From NCBI RefSeq assembly GCF_009377195.2, contig NZ_VJXX01000002.1:186001-250000 (forward strand): a DNA stretch of 64,000 bases, read 5' to 3'. The notes under the pieces are model-generated. The model searched no databases, had not been told where the DNA came from, and was given only the letters and a program-made list of their open reading frames with translations. This DNA is from Arthrobacter bussei. GTDB taxonomy: Bacteria > Actinomycetota > Actinomycetes > Actinomycetales > Micrococcaceae. Positions 8,734-17,179 of the stretch are shown one piece after another (position 1 is the first letter of the stretch; each line of letters begins with the position of its first letter). Position numbers and translations under genes: made by a program.

Positions 8734-8811
8734 CCGCCCTGGCCAAGGCACTGTGACCATTTCGGTACGTGTCGTGATCCTCCTGGTGATCTTGCCGTCG
8801 GACACTGGGGT

Positions 8812-9000
8812 ATGGCACTCATGGGGGTTCAGAAGACAGGTTCGGCGCATTGGTTCAGAGAGCACCGCGGAGCCTTCCCATCTATCGCTGGCTTGCTTGC
8901 CTATGTCGGTTTGGCGGTCGTAGCGGTCTCCATCATCATGACGACGCTCGCCCTCAATGACCTCGTACGCCGCTACTCCCGGGACGGCGCGCGCCGGTGA
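8812..9000 (+). CDS. Possible 62-residue single-pass membrane protein
   Basis: An ATG frame with one hydrophobic segment (about residues 23-45) followed by a basic tail (RRYSRDGARR). No family recognised. The ribosome site is weak. It lies just upstream of the next hypothetical gene on the same strand. Confidence 0.4.
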   Translation: MALMGVQKTGSAHWFREHRGAFPSIAGLLAYVGLAVVAVSIIMTTLALNDLVRRYSRDGARR

Positions 9001-9045
9001 CGGTCCTGCTCACCAGACCCGACTTCGTTACTGGAAGGCGAGCGT

Positions 9046-9555
9046 GTGTCCGACTGGGTTCGCATGCAGGCCAGATCACGACGCAACGATGTGTGGCTCG
9101 ACGTCAATGGACAGGGTAAGCCGAAGATCACCGAAGAGCCCTGGTGCATGCCCGACGGTGTCACCGGTGTCTACCCGTTCATCGTGGACTGGCGTCCTGA
9201 AAAACTTCCCTTCCCGCTATGGCTCGCGCCCTACAACGGAGGTAAGACATTCGGTGACGTGCTGTGGACCGTTGGGATCACGCTGAAGATCGCCTCCACT
9301 GGTTTCATCGCGGCACGTCGCGCACTTGGGGCCACCGGGTACCGGACCTTCGACGTCGAGGTTCGCGACCACGCGGGCTCGCCTGTCGAGGGATACACCG
9401 GCTTCGCGACCGATCCGTCCCCAGGCTCTGACATCCAGAACCTCTACGACCAGACAGGCCAGAACTATGCGTTCATCGCCTCGCAGCGTGTCATCGAGGC
9501 ATTGCGCGACCACGGAGCGGACCAGCTCGACATCAGCCCCTACACCCCCGACTGA
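9046..9555 (+). CDS. Hypothetical protein, 169 residues
   Basis: A soluble protein rich in Trp and Asp with no signal peptide and no motif I can assign. The GTG start has GGAAGG about 10 nt upstream. The sequence has a coherent hydrophobic pattern, for example EEPWCMPDGVTGVYPFIVDW, and GC-rich third codon positions, so it is probably expressed. It is unlike its neighbours; no function can be given. Confidence 0.65.
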   Translation: MSDWVRMQARSRRNDVWLDVNGQGKPKITEEPWCMPDGVTGVYPFIVDWRPEKLPFPLWLAPYNGGKTFGDVLWTVGITLKIASTGFIAARRALGATGYRTFDVEVRDHAGSPVEGYTGFATDPSPGSDIQNLYDQTGQNYAFIASQRVIEALRDHGADQLDISPYTPD

Positions 9556-9660
9556 CCCGGCATCCGGCTCTTACCCCGACCGACACCCGAACTCCTGAGG
9601 ACCGGGAATCGATGCTCGTGCGCAGTTGTACTGGGAAGCACCTCAGGTCTTGATCAGTTC

Positions 9661-9864
9661 ATGTACCCCATTCAGATCAACACCGATGCGGTGCCGGTCA
9701 ACCGTCCGCTTCTGATCATGGGGATAGGTGTAGCCGTCATCGTTCTGGTCGTAGTCGGGGCTCTCGTGACGACCGCCTCGATAGGGCCAGAAATTGGTGG
9801 GCACGGAAGTAGCACGACAGACGATCTCGCTTCGAGATGCATTGACAGGTGGATCGCTGCCTGA
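9661..9864 (+). CDS. Possible 67-residue membrane protein
   Basis: An ATG frame with a long hydrophobic run at residues 17-40 (LLIMGIGVAVIVLVVVGALV), then a polar tail with Gly, Ser and Thr. No clear ribosome site and no family. It ends 12 bp before the next gene on the same strand, which could indicate coupling. Confidence 0.35.
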   Translation: MYPIQINTDAVPVNRPLLIMGIGVAVIVLVVVGALVTTASIGPEIGGHGSSTTDDLASRCIDRWIAA

Positions 9865-9876
9865 CTGACTAGCGAC

Positions 9877-10593
9877 ATGGTCCATCACGCCGTCCTCGAC
9901 AAGGTCCTGTTCGTGACGCGTGAAGCGATCAGCAATGGTCTGCTCTCTGACGCCGATTCCCTGGCTGCCGGGATCGAAGCCGCGGGCTGGGTGCGCGCGG
10001 TGGACGGTGGGCACTGGTACTGCCCAGATGAACCCTCCTGGTCTCTGCTGTCGTCCGACTACGCCCCGAATCTGGCCGTGTTCCTGACCGAGGAGGACAC
10101 TGCGGTGGTCTTCACCACGGGCCGGGAACTCGCACGGCGGCTCGACCAGAACGAGGACCTGCACCAGCACGAGTCCGGGCCAGACTGGCCTACGTGGTCA
10201 TCTGATGATGCGCGCTGGAAGGAATGGACGGGCCTCGGACCGGACTGGGTGATGTGGGACGGAGGCTCGGCCCGGATCTCTTTGAACGTACAGCCCGCCT
10301 ACCAGCCAGGTGGTCATCGCTCGCCACCGCACCTCCACTTCCAGATCGAACGTCTCGACACCCCATCCGGCGGGCTCCCCCCGGATCCTGATCAAGCACG
10401 CCAGATAACCGCCTCAGGATCACCTATCGCACGCTGGTATCTCGCAGCAGAAGTCGACCTGCCCGAAGACGTCATTGATGCTCTTCGCCGTGACCCAGAC
10501 CCTGCCGTCGTCGCCGCCGTCGAATCGGGAGAGAGATACCGGACGATGCACGCCACCGCGCAGGACCACATGCGGCGACACGACGAACCCTGA
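9877..10593 (+). CDS. Hypothetical protein, 238 residues
   Basis: A soluble acidic protein, Trp-rich in the middle (WPTWSSDDARWKEWTGLGPD), with no recognisable domain. It has a His-rich SPPHLHFQ segment and a C-terminal helix with Arg and His. Codon use matches coding sequence. The ATG lacks a strong ribosome site. Function unknown; its place among other orphans suggests acquired DNA. Confidence 0.65.
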   Translation: MVHHAVLDKVLFVTREAISNGLLSDADSLAAGIEAAGWVRAVDGGHWYCPDEPSWSLLSSDYAPNLAVFLTEEDTAVVFTTGRELARRLDQNEDLHQHESGPDWPTWSSDDARWKEWTGLGPDWVMWDGGSARISLNVQPAYQPGGHRSPPHLHFQIERLDTPSGGLPPDPDQARQITASGSPIARWYLAAEVDLPEDVIDALRRDPDPAVVAAVESGERYRTMHATAQDHMRRHDEP

Positions 10594-10774
10594 CTCGAGC
10601 CCGGCCCCGCAGCGCCCCATGACGACCAGAAGGCCGACTCTCTGGTAGGGAGAACCTCACCGAGCAGGTGACCCCAGTTACCACGCCTAGGGAGACGTGG
10701 TGGGGACGATCGGCTGTGGGCCGAGACGACAAAGCTGCGGACGAGTACCGTCTGGGCACTCCTGGCGGTCCATC

Positions 10775-11167
10775 TCAGGCGTGTTGTCGCACTTCTGACG
10801 CATTCGAGGGGGATTCCGCGGGCGTGCGGAACGGGATGATGGCTGTCCGGAACAGGTCAGCTTGGCCTTGAAGCTTGCGCACGAGTGGCCCGACGGCAGT
10901 CGACTCGGGGTTGCTGAGATCGAGTGCGCGGGTGGTGGATGCCTCCAGCTGGCGCGCTCCGACCATGACGGCGCTGGCCCGCAGACTATGCAGGGCCCGC
11001 ACAGCATCTTCATGGTGGTGGGCTCTGAGCGCGTCCTCGATGACGCGGATACGGTCAGTGAGCATGGCAGCAAAGGAGTCGAGGAAATCAGTGGCAGTCG
11101 CCCGCGAGTCCAGCTGATCAATCAGCTCCTCGAACACTGCAGGGTCAAAAGCCGGAATCACAGGCAC
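10775..11167 (-). CDS. Hpt-domain (histidine phosphotransfer) protein
   Basis: 130 residues, nearly all one four-helix Hpt domain. The phosphorylation motif reads AVRALHSLRASAVMVGA, giving the phospho-acceptor His, a following basic residue and the conserved small residues before GA. Hpt proteins relay phosphate between a hybrid kinase and a response regulator. No kinase or regulator lies nearby, so it is an orphan or remnant of a phosphorelay. GTG start. The family is reasonably clear; its activity is not. Confidence 0.7.
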   Translation of the reverse strand: MPVIPAFDPAVFEELIDQLDSRATATDFLDSFAAMLTDRIRVIEDALRAHHHEDAVRALHSLRASAVMVGARQLEASTTRALDLSNPESTAVGPLVRKLQGQADLFRTAIIPFRTPAESPSNASEVRQHA

Positions 11168-11500
11168 CGCACGAGCGAGGCACCAAGATCCTCGTGCGAG
11201 GCTACGAACGTCGAGGTCGAGCCACCCTTTTGCCTGTCCATCGCCGCCCCAGTTCCGACACCCGCCGCCACCGTGGCAACCGTTCCCAGTGTCATCCGGA
11301 CAAGCCGGTCAGCACACGAGTAGCGGCTACCTGTTCTGGGCCGCCCTCGATGAGTTCAATCCTTTGGTGGGTTCGGTTCGGCAGGGTATTCGCAGGACTC
11401 GGTGAGCTTCGGTCTGTTCCCGTTCCCGGCGGATGGCCGACCCGTACATTGAAGGTGTGGTCTCACGTCTCGTTCGCCTGGTCATGGCGGCACCAAAGCC
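11168..11500. other. Gene-poor stretch before a gene remnant
   Basis: No intact gene on either strand. Near 11456 a GTG frame begins (VSRLVRLVMAAPKPCP) that could be a lipoprotein signal with a Cys. It runs out of frame with the glycosidase-like remnant that follows, so this end probably holds the broken 5' part of that gene. Nothing else is seen. Confidence 0.4.
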
Positions 11501-11776
11501 GTGCCCTGCGATCCGATCGACGGCAGGAAGCTCGCACCCGATACCGGGACGGTGATGGGCGTGAATCTGGAATGGGGCAGGGAGACCCTCGCCGAGTACT
11601 CCGAGAAGCTCGGTGAACGCGCCGCGGTCGCGGTGGCGTTCGCGGACTTCCCGTTGAACGAGGAAGACCCGGGCCCGTTGGCGCTCGTGCCGCGACTGCC
11701 CGGTCTGACTGACGCGGAACGAGTCCTCATGCTGGAGTGGCTAGCCCGATACATCCAAACCGCGCAACAGCGTTGA
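11501..11776 (+). pseudogene. N-terminal remnant of a glycosidase-like lipoprotein
   Basis: The 91-residue frame contains TGTVMGVNLEWGRETLAEYS and RAAVAVAFADFPLN. These resemble the start of secreted actinobacterial beta-glycanase-like domains, where the protein begins a TIM barrel just after a lipoprotein Cys. The frame then ends after an unrelated-looking tail (LTDAERVLMLEWLARY), so most of the barrel is missing. The likely signal sequence upstream is in another frame. I call it a truncated, frameshifted remnant. Family assignment is tentative. Confidence 0.45.
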
Positions 11777-11855
11777 TCACCACGAGCCAACAGGAGCACG
11801 CGCTGAACTGGCTTCGCGCTAGTACTGGAACAACGGCACCTCAGTAAGTGCACAC

Positions 11856-12190
11856 CTACTCGAGCCGCCTGCCACCATGCATCAGCATTTGTACCTGTTC
11901 GACGATCAGGTCAGGGCGGGTGAGGAACGGGTGATGCCCGGTTGGCAGCTCAACGCTGCGTGTTGCTCGGTTCGCGTGGAAGCGCTGCAACTCAACCGAG
12001 GTGCTTCTGTCCTGCCCGCAGACGATGTAGGTCGAGTCGGTTCCCTGCCAGCCGGCCGCGCTGGTCGGCGTCATGAACGCTCCCACAGCCTGCGCGGCTA
12101 CCCGGTCCCACGCCCGCTGCCTACTTTCGCCATCGGCGTCCTGGAGGAACCGGTTCCCGAATGAAGCCACGTCCTGCCGCGCAATGAGAG
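11856..12190 (-). pseudogene. C-terminal remnant of an alpha/beta-hydrolase
   Basis: The translated fragment carries FMTPTSAAGWQGTDSTYIVC, then ATRSVELPTGHHPFLTRPDL. This is the last third of an esterase-type alpha/beta-hydrolase with the catalytic His in GHHPF. The nucleophile elbow (GxSxG) and the acidic residue region are missing. The open frame continues upstream to 12329, but that extension is the antisense of an AlkA remnant, so the apparent 157-residue protein is an artefact of a fusion point near 12165-12192. Confidence 0.65.
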
Positions 12191-12191
12191 C

Positions 12192-12320
12192 AAGCTGAGC
12201 GAAGAAGTCACGAAGCGCTACGGCGACGACCGCTCGATCGACGAGATCTCCAAGACGTGGAAACCGTTCCGCTCCTGGGCAGCAGTGCACCTTCGCGCGC
12301 TGCGGGCACTCGCCGAATAG
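12192..12320 (+). pseudogene. C-terminal remnant of a DNA-3-methyladenine glycosylase (AlkA-like)
   Basis: About 42 residues ending at a TAG contain EISKTWKPFRSWAAVHL. This matches the conserved C-terminal helix of AlkA-type glycosylases (E. coli AlkA has ERWKPWRSYALLH at the same place). The helix-hairpin-helix and catalytic Asp are missing. An in-frame stop lies at 12162-12164. It abuts, tail to tail on the opposite strand, the hydrolase remnant, so the two ends were joined by deletion or recombination. Confidence 0.6.
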
Positions 12321-12488
12321 ACAAGCCACTCACGTCATGCACCGTGGGCGCAGCCAGGGGCAGCACCCGCCGACCCAGCGTCCCGCTGATCGATCGTTTC
12401 CGTACACCTCACGCGGTGACTGCCTTTCATCGCGGACGCCTCGGCCCCTTCGCCGGCGGCGGGTGCATGACGGGATATCTGACTGCTC

Positions 12489-13435
12489 TTATTGCTTGCT
12501 GTCGGCGCGCCCGATCGAATTGGTGCTGCCTCTGAATGCGGCGCGGGCGGCGGGCCAGCTGTTCGCGTCCACCTGGAGAGCGGTGCGGAGGTATGCGGTG
12601 CTCATCCGCTGGACGACGGCGACCCGTTCCGGGTTCTCGTCGGTTGTTTCGGCGACCTCGTATCCGACGATACCGCCGAGCGCGTGCTCGGCGCGGTGGA
12701 AGGTCAGGAGATCGGTCGCGCCCGGGCTGAACGTGTAGGCGTCGGTGAACCAGTCCGGCCCACGGCTGGACATCTTCGACTGGTCGCGATCACCGGCGAT
12801 GACGAGGGACGGCGTGGTCAGCTCGTGGAACGAGGGGCGCATGAAGGGGAAATTGGCCTGGGCGAATGGATGCAGGTCGTCACCGCCGATCCCGGTTGCG
12901 GCGAGGAGGATTCCCGCGGTGACGCGGCTGTCGGACATGTCCTCGCCGACCTGGCCCGCTTCATTGAGGATCCGCGCTCCGAGGAGCGCCTGCGCTGTCT
13001 GGCCACCCCAGGAATGGCCTGTTGCGGCAACGCGACTGCGGTCGACGCGGCCGGCAAGTCCGGGGACGGCGGCCTCGATGCTGTCCAGCTGGTCGAGGAT
13101 GCGTGTGAGATCCGCGATCCGCTCGGTCCAGATCGTCGGGAACACCGGGTGGTCGAACCCGAAGCCGTTCCGGCGCGAGTCCAGGTGCGTGGGTTGGATC
13201 ACGACGAACCCGCGGGAGGCCCAGAACGCCGTGAGCGGCGCGTACCCGTCGAGGTTCCATCCGTTGCCATGGGAGAACATGACGACAGGAAGGTTCCTGC
13301 CGGTCACAGGGGCGGACACCCGCACCTCCAGGGGAACAGCACGGCCGGGAGCGGACAGTTGGACCGGGGCGACGAGATCACCGGAGCTCCGGTATCGATG
13401 ATGCCGTCCAGTTCGGTGATGAGTGATGAGGTCAT
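12489..13435 (-). pseudogene. Alpha/beta-hydrolase with a frameshift near its N-terminus
   Basis: From about residue 23 on, this is a complete chlorophyllase/acetylxylan-esterase-like hydrolase: oxyanion region MFSHGNGWN, nucleophile elbow GHSWGGQ, a catalytic Asp after VIAGDRD and a late His in the HRAEHALGG segment. The proper start (ATG at 13435, AAAGGA upstream, reading MTSSLITELDGIIDTGAP) is in another frame. The two frames join exactly if one base is added to the CCCC run at 13366-13369 (+ strand GGGG). So the gene has lost one base or the assembly has an error. It is divergent from a TetR gene, its probable repressor. Confidence 0.8.
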
Positions 13436-13465
13436 GGTGAGTTCCTTTCGAAGGGCCGCGCTCTG

Positions 13466-13517
13466 CGATACTAGTATCGGATCGGTGTTCCATAATAGTA
13501 CGGAACGTCGCTCCGTA
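13466..13517. promoter_or_regulatory. Two palindromes between the hydrolase and TetR genes
   Basis: A perfect 14-bp palindrome CGATACTAGTATCG (13466-13479) and an inverted repeat TACGGA-7-TCCGTA (13499-13517) lie between the divergent starts. Both fit TetR operators; which one binds the repressor is not known. Confidence 0.6.
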
Positions 13518-13554
13518 ATTCACCAGACGAGATCAAGTCATTGAGGACGGGCAT

Positions 13555-14154
13555 ATGGCTGACACCCACCGCGAGCAATCACGCGTTCCGCGGTCCAGGA
13601 ACGTGGGCCGCCCGCGTCAAAGCGAGCAGGCCCTCCTTGACGCAGCGGCAGCGGTGTTCGTGACGTCCGGAGTCGACGCTCCGGTGCGGGAAATCGCAGC
13701 GAAAGCCGGCGTCGGCGTGGGAACGATCTACCGACACTTCCCCACGCGTCCGGAGCTTGTGGTCGCGGTATACCGGCACCAGGTCGAGGCGTGCGCAGAA
13801 GCCGGCCCACGGCTACTCGCGGAGAGCGCGTCGCCCGAGGCGGCCTTACGCGCTTGGGTGGCCTTGTTCGTGGACTTCCTTGTCACCAAGCACGGTCTCG
13901 CCGGCGCACTGCAAGGAGACAACGCCGGTTCTGATGCTCTGCATACCTACTTCGTCGGCCGTCTTGTCCCGGTGTGCGGTTCGCTCCTTGAAGCCGCCCG
14001 GGAGCCAGGGGCCGCAGCGACGGAGATCGATGCGTACAACGTGCTCAAAGGCATTGGCAACCTCTGCATCAGTGCCTCAAGCGATGCCCAGTACGACGCC
14101 GCCGCTCTTGTGCAACTCCTCATATCGGGCGTGCTTGCCCGAGGAGACCGCTGA
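13555..14154 (+). CDS. TetR-family transcriptional regulator
   Basis: 199 residues. The N-terminal helix-turn-helix is standard: LLDAAAAVFVTSGVDAPVREIAAKAG followed by GVGTIYRHFPTRPELV. The C-terminal ligand domain is the SBP-like type seen in many actinobacterial regulators that adjoin oxidoreductases or hydrolases. The ATG is at the family-typical place, but its ribosome site is weak. It is divergent from the frameshifted hydrolase, with two palindromes between them, so it probably represses both. The last intact gene before the integrase remnant. Confidence 0.9.
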   Translation: MADTHREQSRVPRSRNVGRPRQSEQALLDAAAAVFVTSGVDAPVREIAAKAGVGVGTIYRHFPTRPELVVAVYRHQVEACAEAGPRLLAESASPEAALRAWVALFVDFLVTKHGLAGALQGDNAGSDALHTYFVGRLVPVCGSLLEAAREPGAAATEIDAYNVLKGIGNLCISASSDAQYDAAALVQLLISGVLARGDR

Positions 14155-14390
14155 CCCAAACTCATCGCGTCGTCGCGCAGAGCACGACAGGAAGCGCTGC
14201 GAGAATCACGCCACTTACTGCTGGGATTCACACCCATTCTGAGCCCCTATGCGCTGTGGCACCGGGGTCTTCCCCAACGCAACACTTCCCACGGCGGAAT
14301 GACGCACGTGAGGCATTCTTACGCCCGTTTTCATCGTTCCAGGTAAACGTCCACTCCCCCGCATGACGGAGCCAACCGACTCTCAAACTC

Positions 14391-15672
14391 CTAGCAGGTA
14401 CGGTGGACCACCGGCTCGCGGGCAGGATTACGCCATGACGTCGGCAGCATGCCGACGCACGACCCGAGTCCCTTCCCTCCGTCCGGGAAGAGACTCGTAC
14501 CGTGTCGTGTCTCGTTACTCTTACCTGTAGTCCGGCTCCTGGAACCTGGTTCGCCGCCTCTCCTCTCGTCGAGAAGGTCTGCTGCGCTGCTGTCGGCGTC
14601 GCTGGCGAGGTGCCCGTAGATATCCACTGACATCTGGATGGTCTCGTGGCCGAAGCGTGCCTGGTGACGGGCAGGGGGACGCTCTTCGCGATCAGCCACC
14701 TGACGTGCGTGTGGCGCAGGTCATGCGGCGTGGACGCCTGATCGAGGCGCGGCGCTTCGGCCGGGTCGGTGAGGGCCGTGATGGTTGGGCCCAGAAGAGG
14801 CGGTAGAACTGATTGTTGCGTAGCGCTCCTCCACTCGCGTTCTTGGAGACAAGGTCATCGTTCCGCAGCGAGGTGAGCTGCTGGTCGAGCAGCTCGGTGA
14901 GGGACATCTACACGGACCCGGTACGTCGGCTCTTGGGGCTCTTGGGTCCTCCGATGACCCATCCCCCGTCAGCGAGCTTCCAGGCCCGCGTAACGTGCAC
15001 GGTGTACCTGCCGGAAGCGTCCTTCCTGATGTCGCGCCGGCGCAGCGCCGTGGCCTCGCTGAAGCTCTGATTCGTGGCGGCGAAGAAGCGGATCAGTGTG
15101 GAGTACTGCGGATCGATGCTGTCGGCGATGAGCGAGACGTCGGACGTGGTCAGGAAGACGCTCTCCCGCGACCTCACAGAGGATCGCGGGGCCCGGATGC
15201 CCTTGGCCACGTTCTCGGTCACGTGGCGCTCGCGCACGGCCGTCTCAAGCGCCGCGGACAGTAGCGCATGGATATTCTTTCGGGTCTTATCCGCAACGAT
15301 CATGCCTTCGAACCACTGCAGGGCCTGCGCCCGCGGGAGCCGGTCGACGGGGATCGAGCCGAGCGGCTCCACGATGTGGTTCTCGAGCAGCCGTCGGTAG
15401 CGGGCCCTCGTGCCTGATTCGATACCTGTGATGCCGTCGATGTGGGTGCGGACGACGTCGCGGATACGCGGGGAGGTCGAGCGGATGACGGCCGCAACCT
15501 CGGCTGCCAAGCGGAAGCATTGACCGTCGTCGTTCAGGAAGTGCTGCAGCATTGTCGGCGAGGCAGGGTCGTCGAACGAGCGCGAGGTCTGCTTACCGGT
15601 GTGCGGTTCCCGCCAGATGACCTGTTAGCGGGTCCATCCGTCTGCCCTGGTGGTAGTGCGTGTGGTGGCCAT
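14391..15672 (-). pseudogene. Tyrosine-type phage integrase, multiply inactivated
   Basis: The pieces read in order as one integrase of about 420 residues: an N-terminal AP2-like part, a SAM-like core-binding domain (residues around YRRLLENHIVEPLGSIPVDR), then catalytic parts with PHDLRHTHVRWL (box II Arg) and GHETIQMSVDIYGH (His and the nucleophile Tyr). It is broken by a TAA after codon 15 (15625-15627), an in-frame TAG (14908-14910), a frameshift near 14785-14792 and another between about 14650 and 14680. Its start faces the tRNA-Leu 3' end 90 bp away, the normal arrangement for a tRNA-integrating element. The enzyme cannot work. Confidence 0.88.
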
Positions 15673-15721
15673 GACTGGTGATCCTACGATGCTCATCAAC
15701 CAAAACGGCCTCTTCATCAAC

Positions 15722-15757
15722 AAAGCCCCTAGCCAGATCGCTCTGACTAGGGGCTTT
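15722..15757. terminator. Hairpin between tRNA-Leu and the integrase remnant
   Basis: An exact 11-bp inverted repeat, AAAGCCCCTAG and CTAGGGGCTTT, encloses a 14-nt loop. It begins 4 bp past the tRNA 3' end on the minus strand and ends in TTT, so it is a likely tRNA terminator. It could also lie inside the element's attachment region. Confidence 0.75.
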
Positions 15758-15761
15758 ACTG

Positions 15762-15845
15762 TGCGCGGAGGGGGACTTGAACCCCCACCCTCAATAAGAG
15801 GACTAGCACCTCAAGCTAGCGCGTCTGCCATTCCGCCACCCGCGC
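15762..15845 (-). tRNA. tRNA-Leu (anticodon GAG)
   Basis: The minus strand reads GCGCGGGTGGCGGAATGGC, forms an anticodon stem CTAGC/GCTAG around loop TTGAGGT (anticodon GAG), has a class II variable arm, a T-arm GGGGGTTCAAGTCCCCC, and closes with CCGCGCA. The last acceptor pair is G-T. CCA is not encoded. The element's integrase sits directly 3' of it, so this tRNA is the probable insertion target. Confidence 0.95.
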
Positions 15846-16105
15846 GGGTGGTTTTTCACCGTATAAACCGGCGAAAGCAACGAGAAAGACTCTAACACGA
15901 GAACAGCTCAGGAGTTGAATCGGTGGCCTGTGCGCGGGCCGCCGACGGCACCCGCATAGCGATGACCATGGAGGATCCCCTACCGTGTCGCCCGCGACCG
16001 CGGCAAGCGCTCCCGGCCCACCCGTCGTACCGGCCGCACGGCATATGCTGACCAGACCACGGGCCGGCATGTGCCGTGGCACAGGGAAGATCCGAGTAAC
16101 AGGGA

Positions 16106-16390
16106 ATGGATGCGGTGGACGAGACGAATCCCGGCCAGGAGCAGTTCGCCCTGACGTTCGACGCCATGAGACGGGCCAACATCTCCACGGGTGAACTCTG
16201 GCTCCACTACTTCAGCATGGGCGGAGGCGTCGACGAGTACGAGGTCAACGCCTACCTGCACGGTTTGATCGACCTGCCGGAACATGAGCGGGACTGCATC
16301 TCCCAGGCCGTCAACGAGCTGTTCGACGACCTCTGCCGGCAGCGGGGCGCCCCCTACAGCTCCGGGCGCACCCGGATCTGCGACGACTGA
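16106..16390 (+). CDS. Conserved small actinobacterial protein, function unknown
   Basis: 94 residues, acidic and soluble, with ELWLHYFSMGGGVDEYEVNAY and a helical end. I recognise the type as a conserved hypothetical protein of Arthrobacter-like genomes but know no function. The ATG is near a weak AGGGA; a GTG three codons on is possible. It marks the return to backbone genes after the tRNA. The 260-bp gap before it holds nothing I can identify. Confidence 0.65.
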   Translation: MDAVDETNPGQEQFALTFDAMRRANISTGELWLHYFSMGGGVDEYEVNAYLHGLIDLPEHERDCISQAVNELFDDLCRQRGAPYSSGRTRICDD

Positions 16391-16405
16391 CGTGGTGCGC
16401 TGCGG

Positions 16406-17143
16406 TCAGGGCGCGACGGCGATGAGCGCCAGCAGGCCGCACGCGAGTGCCAGCGATCCGCCGATCACGAGGGCGAAGCCACCGAGCCACAGCGCCGACG
16501 GGACGCCGGTGGCGGCCCTCAGCAGGTAGGCGTCGGATGACCCCAGGTCCCGCCGTCGGGCATGGACCCGCACCACCTTGATCCAGTCACGGCAGGCCCC
16601 CACGAGCAGGGCGATCCCGAGGACCAGGCAGGCGTATCCTGCGGGCTCCCCTCCCCCGAACCACACGAGCGCCAGGGCGACGGCGGCGCTGCCGCCTAGG
16701 ATCAGGATGCCCTGTCCGTTCCGCACGAGGACGAGGGCGGCCACCAGGAGCATCGCACCGGCGGAGAGCGCAGCCCCCGCCCACCCGTGCGCGGCACTCC
16801 ACAGGAGCCCGAGCCCGACGACCGCAGGCACAGGGTAGCCCCAGAATGTGGTGAAGGCCGCGCGCCGGCCGCCGCGCCCGAGACTGGTGGTGGTGCCCGA
16901 GTGGTCGAGGCGGAGAGTGATCCCTGTGACGCGCTGCAGGGTGAGCAGGGCGGCCCCCACGTGGCCCAGTTCGTGGACCACGGTGACGAACAGTCCGAAG
17001 ACGCGCCAGGAACGCTGCGGGATGCACAGCACGGCGGCAGCCACCGCGATCGCCAGGATGCCGGTGAGCCCCACCGACGGCGGAGCGGCCTGCGCGAAGC
17101 CGCCGACGATGCGGTCCCGGAACTCGGCCGCCGGCGAGCTCAT
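16406..17143 (-). CDS. M50-type membrane metallopeptidase
   Basis: 245 residues with about six transmembrane segments. The zinc motif HELGH lies in the second (TVVHELGHVGAALL), typical of peptidase M50B-like proteins of actinobacteria. The family cleaves within or near membranes, but the short actinobacterial branch has no known substrate, and a second Asp-bearing motif (LDG-like) is not obvious. It follows kynureninase by 36 bp on the same strand, so it may be co-transcribed by read-through rather than functionally linked. Confidence 0.8.
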   Translation of the reverse strand: MSSPAAEFRDRIVGGFAQAAPPSVGLTGILAIAVAAAVLCIPQRSWRVFGLFVTVVHELGHVGAALLTLQRVTGITLRLDHSGTTTSLGRGGRRAAFTTFWGYPVPAVVGLGLLWSAAHGWAGAALSAGAMLLVAALVLVRNGQGILILGGSAAVALALVWFGGGEPAGYACLVLGIALLVGACRDWIKVVRVHARRRDLGSSDAYLLRAATGVPSALWLGGFALVIGGSLALACGLLALIAVAP

Positions 17144-17179
17144 GTGCCGTCCCGTCCCACCCCGGCCTGCACGACTGTC

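Noticed and set aside
14296..14345. A short plus-strand string MTHVRHSYARFH that recalls the LRHSYA box of recombinases
   Set aside because: Only 15 codons, with one expected residue missing and no further match around it.
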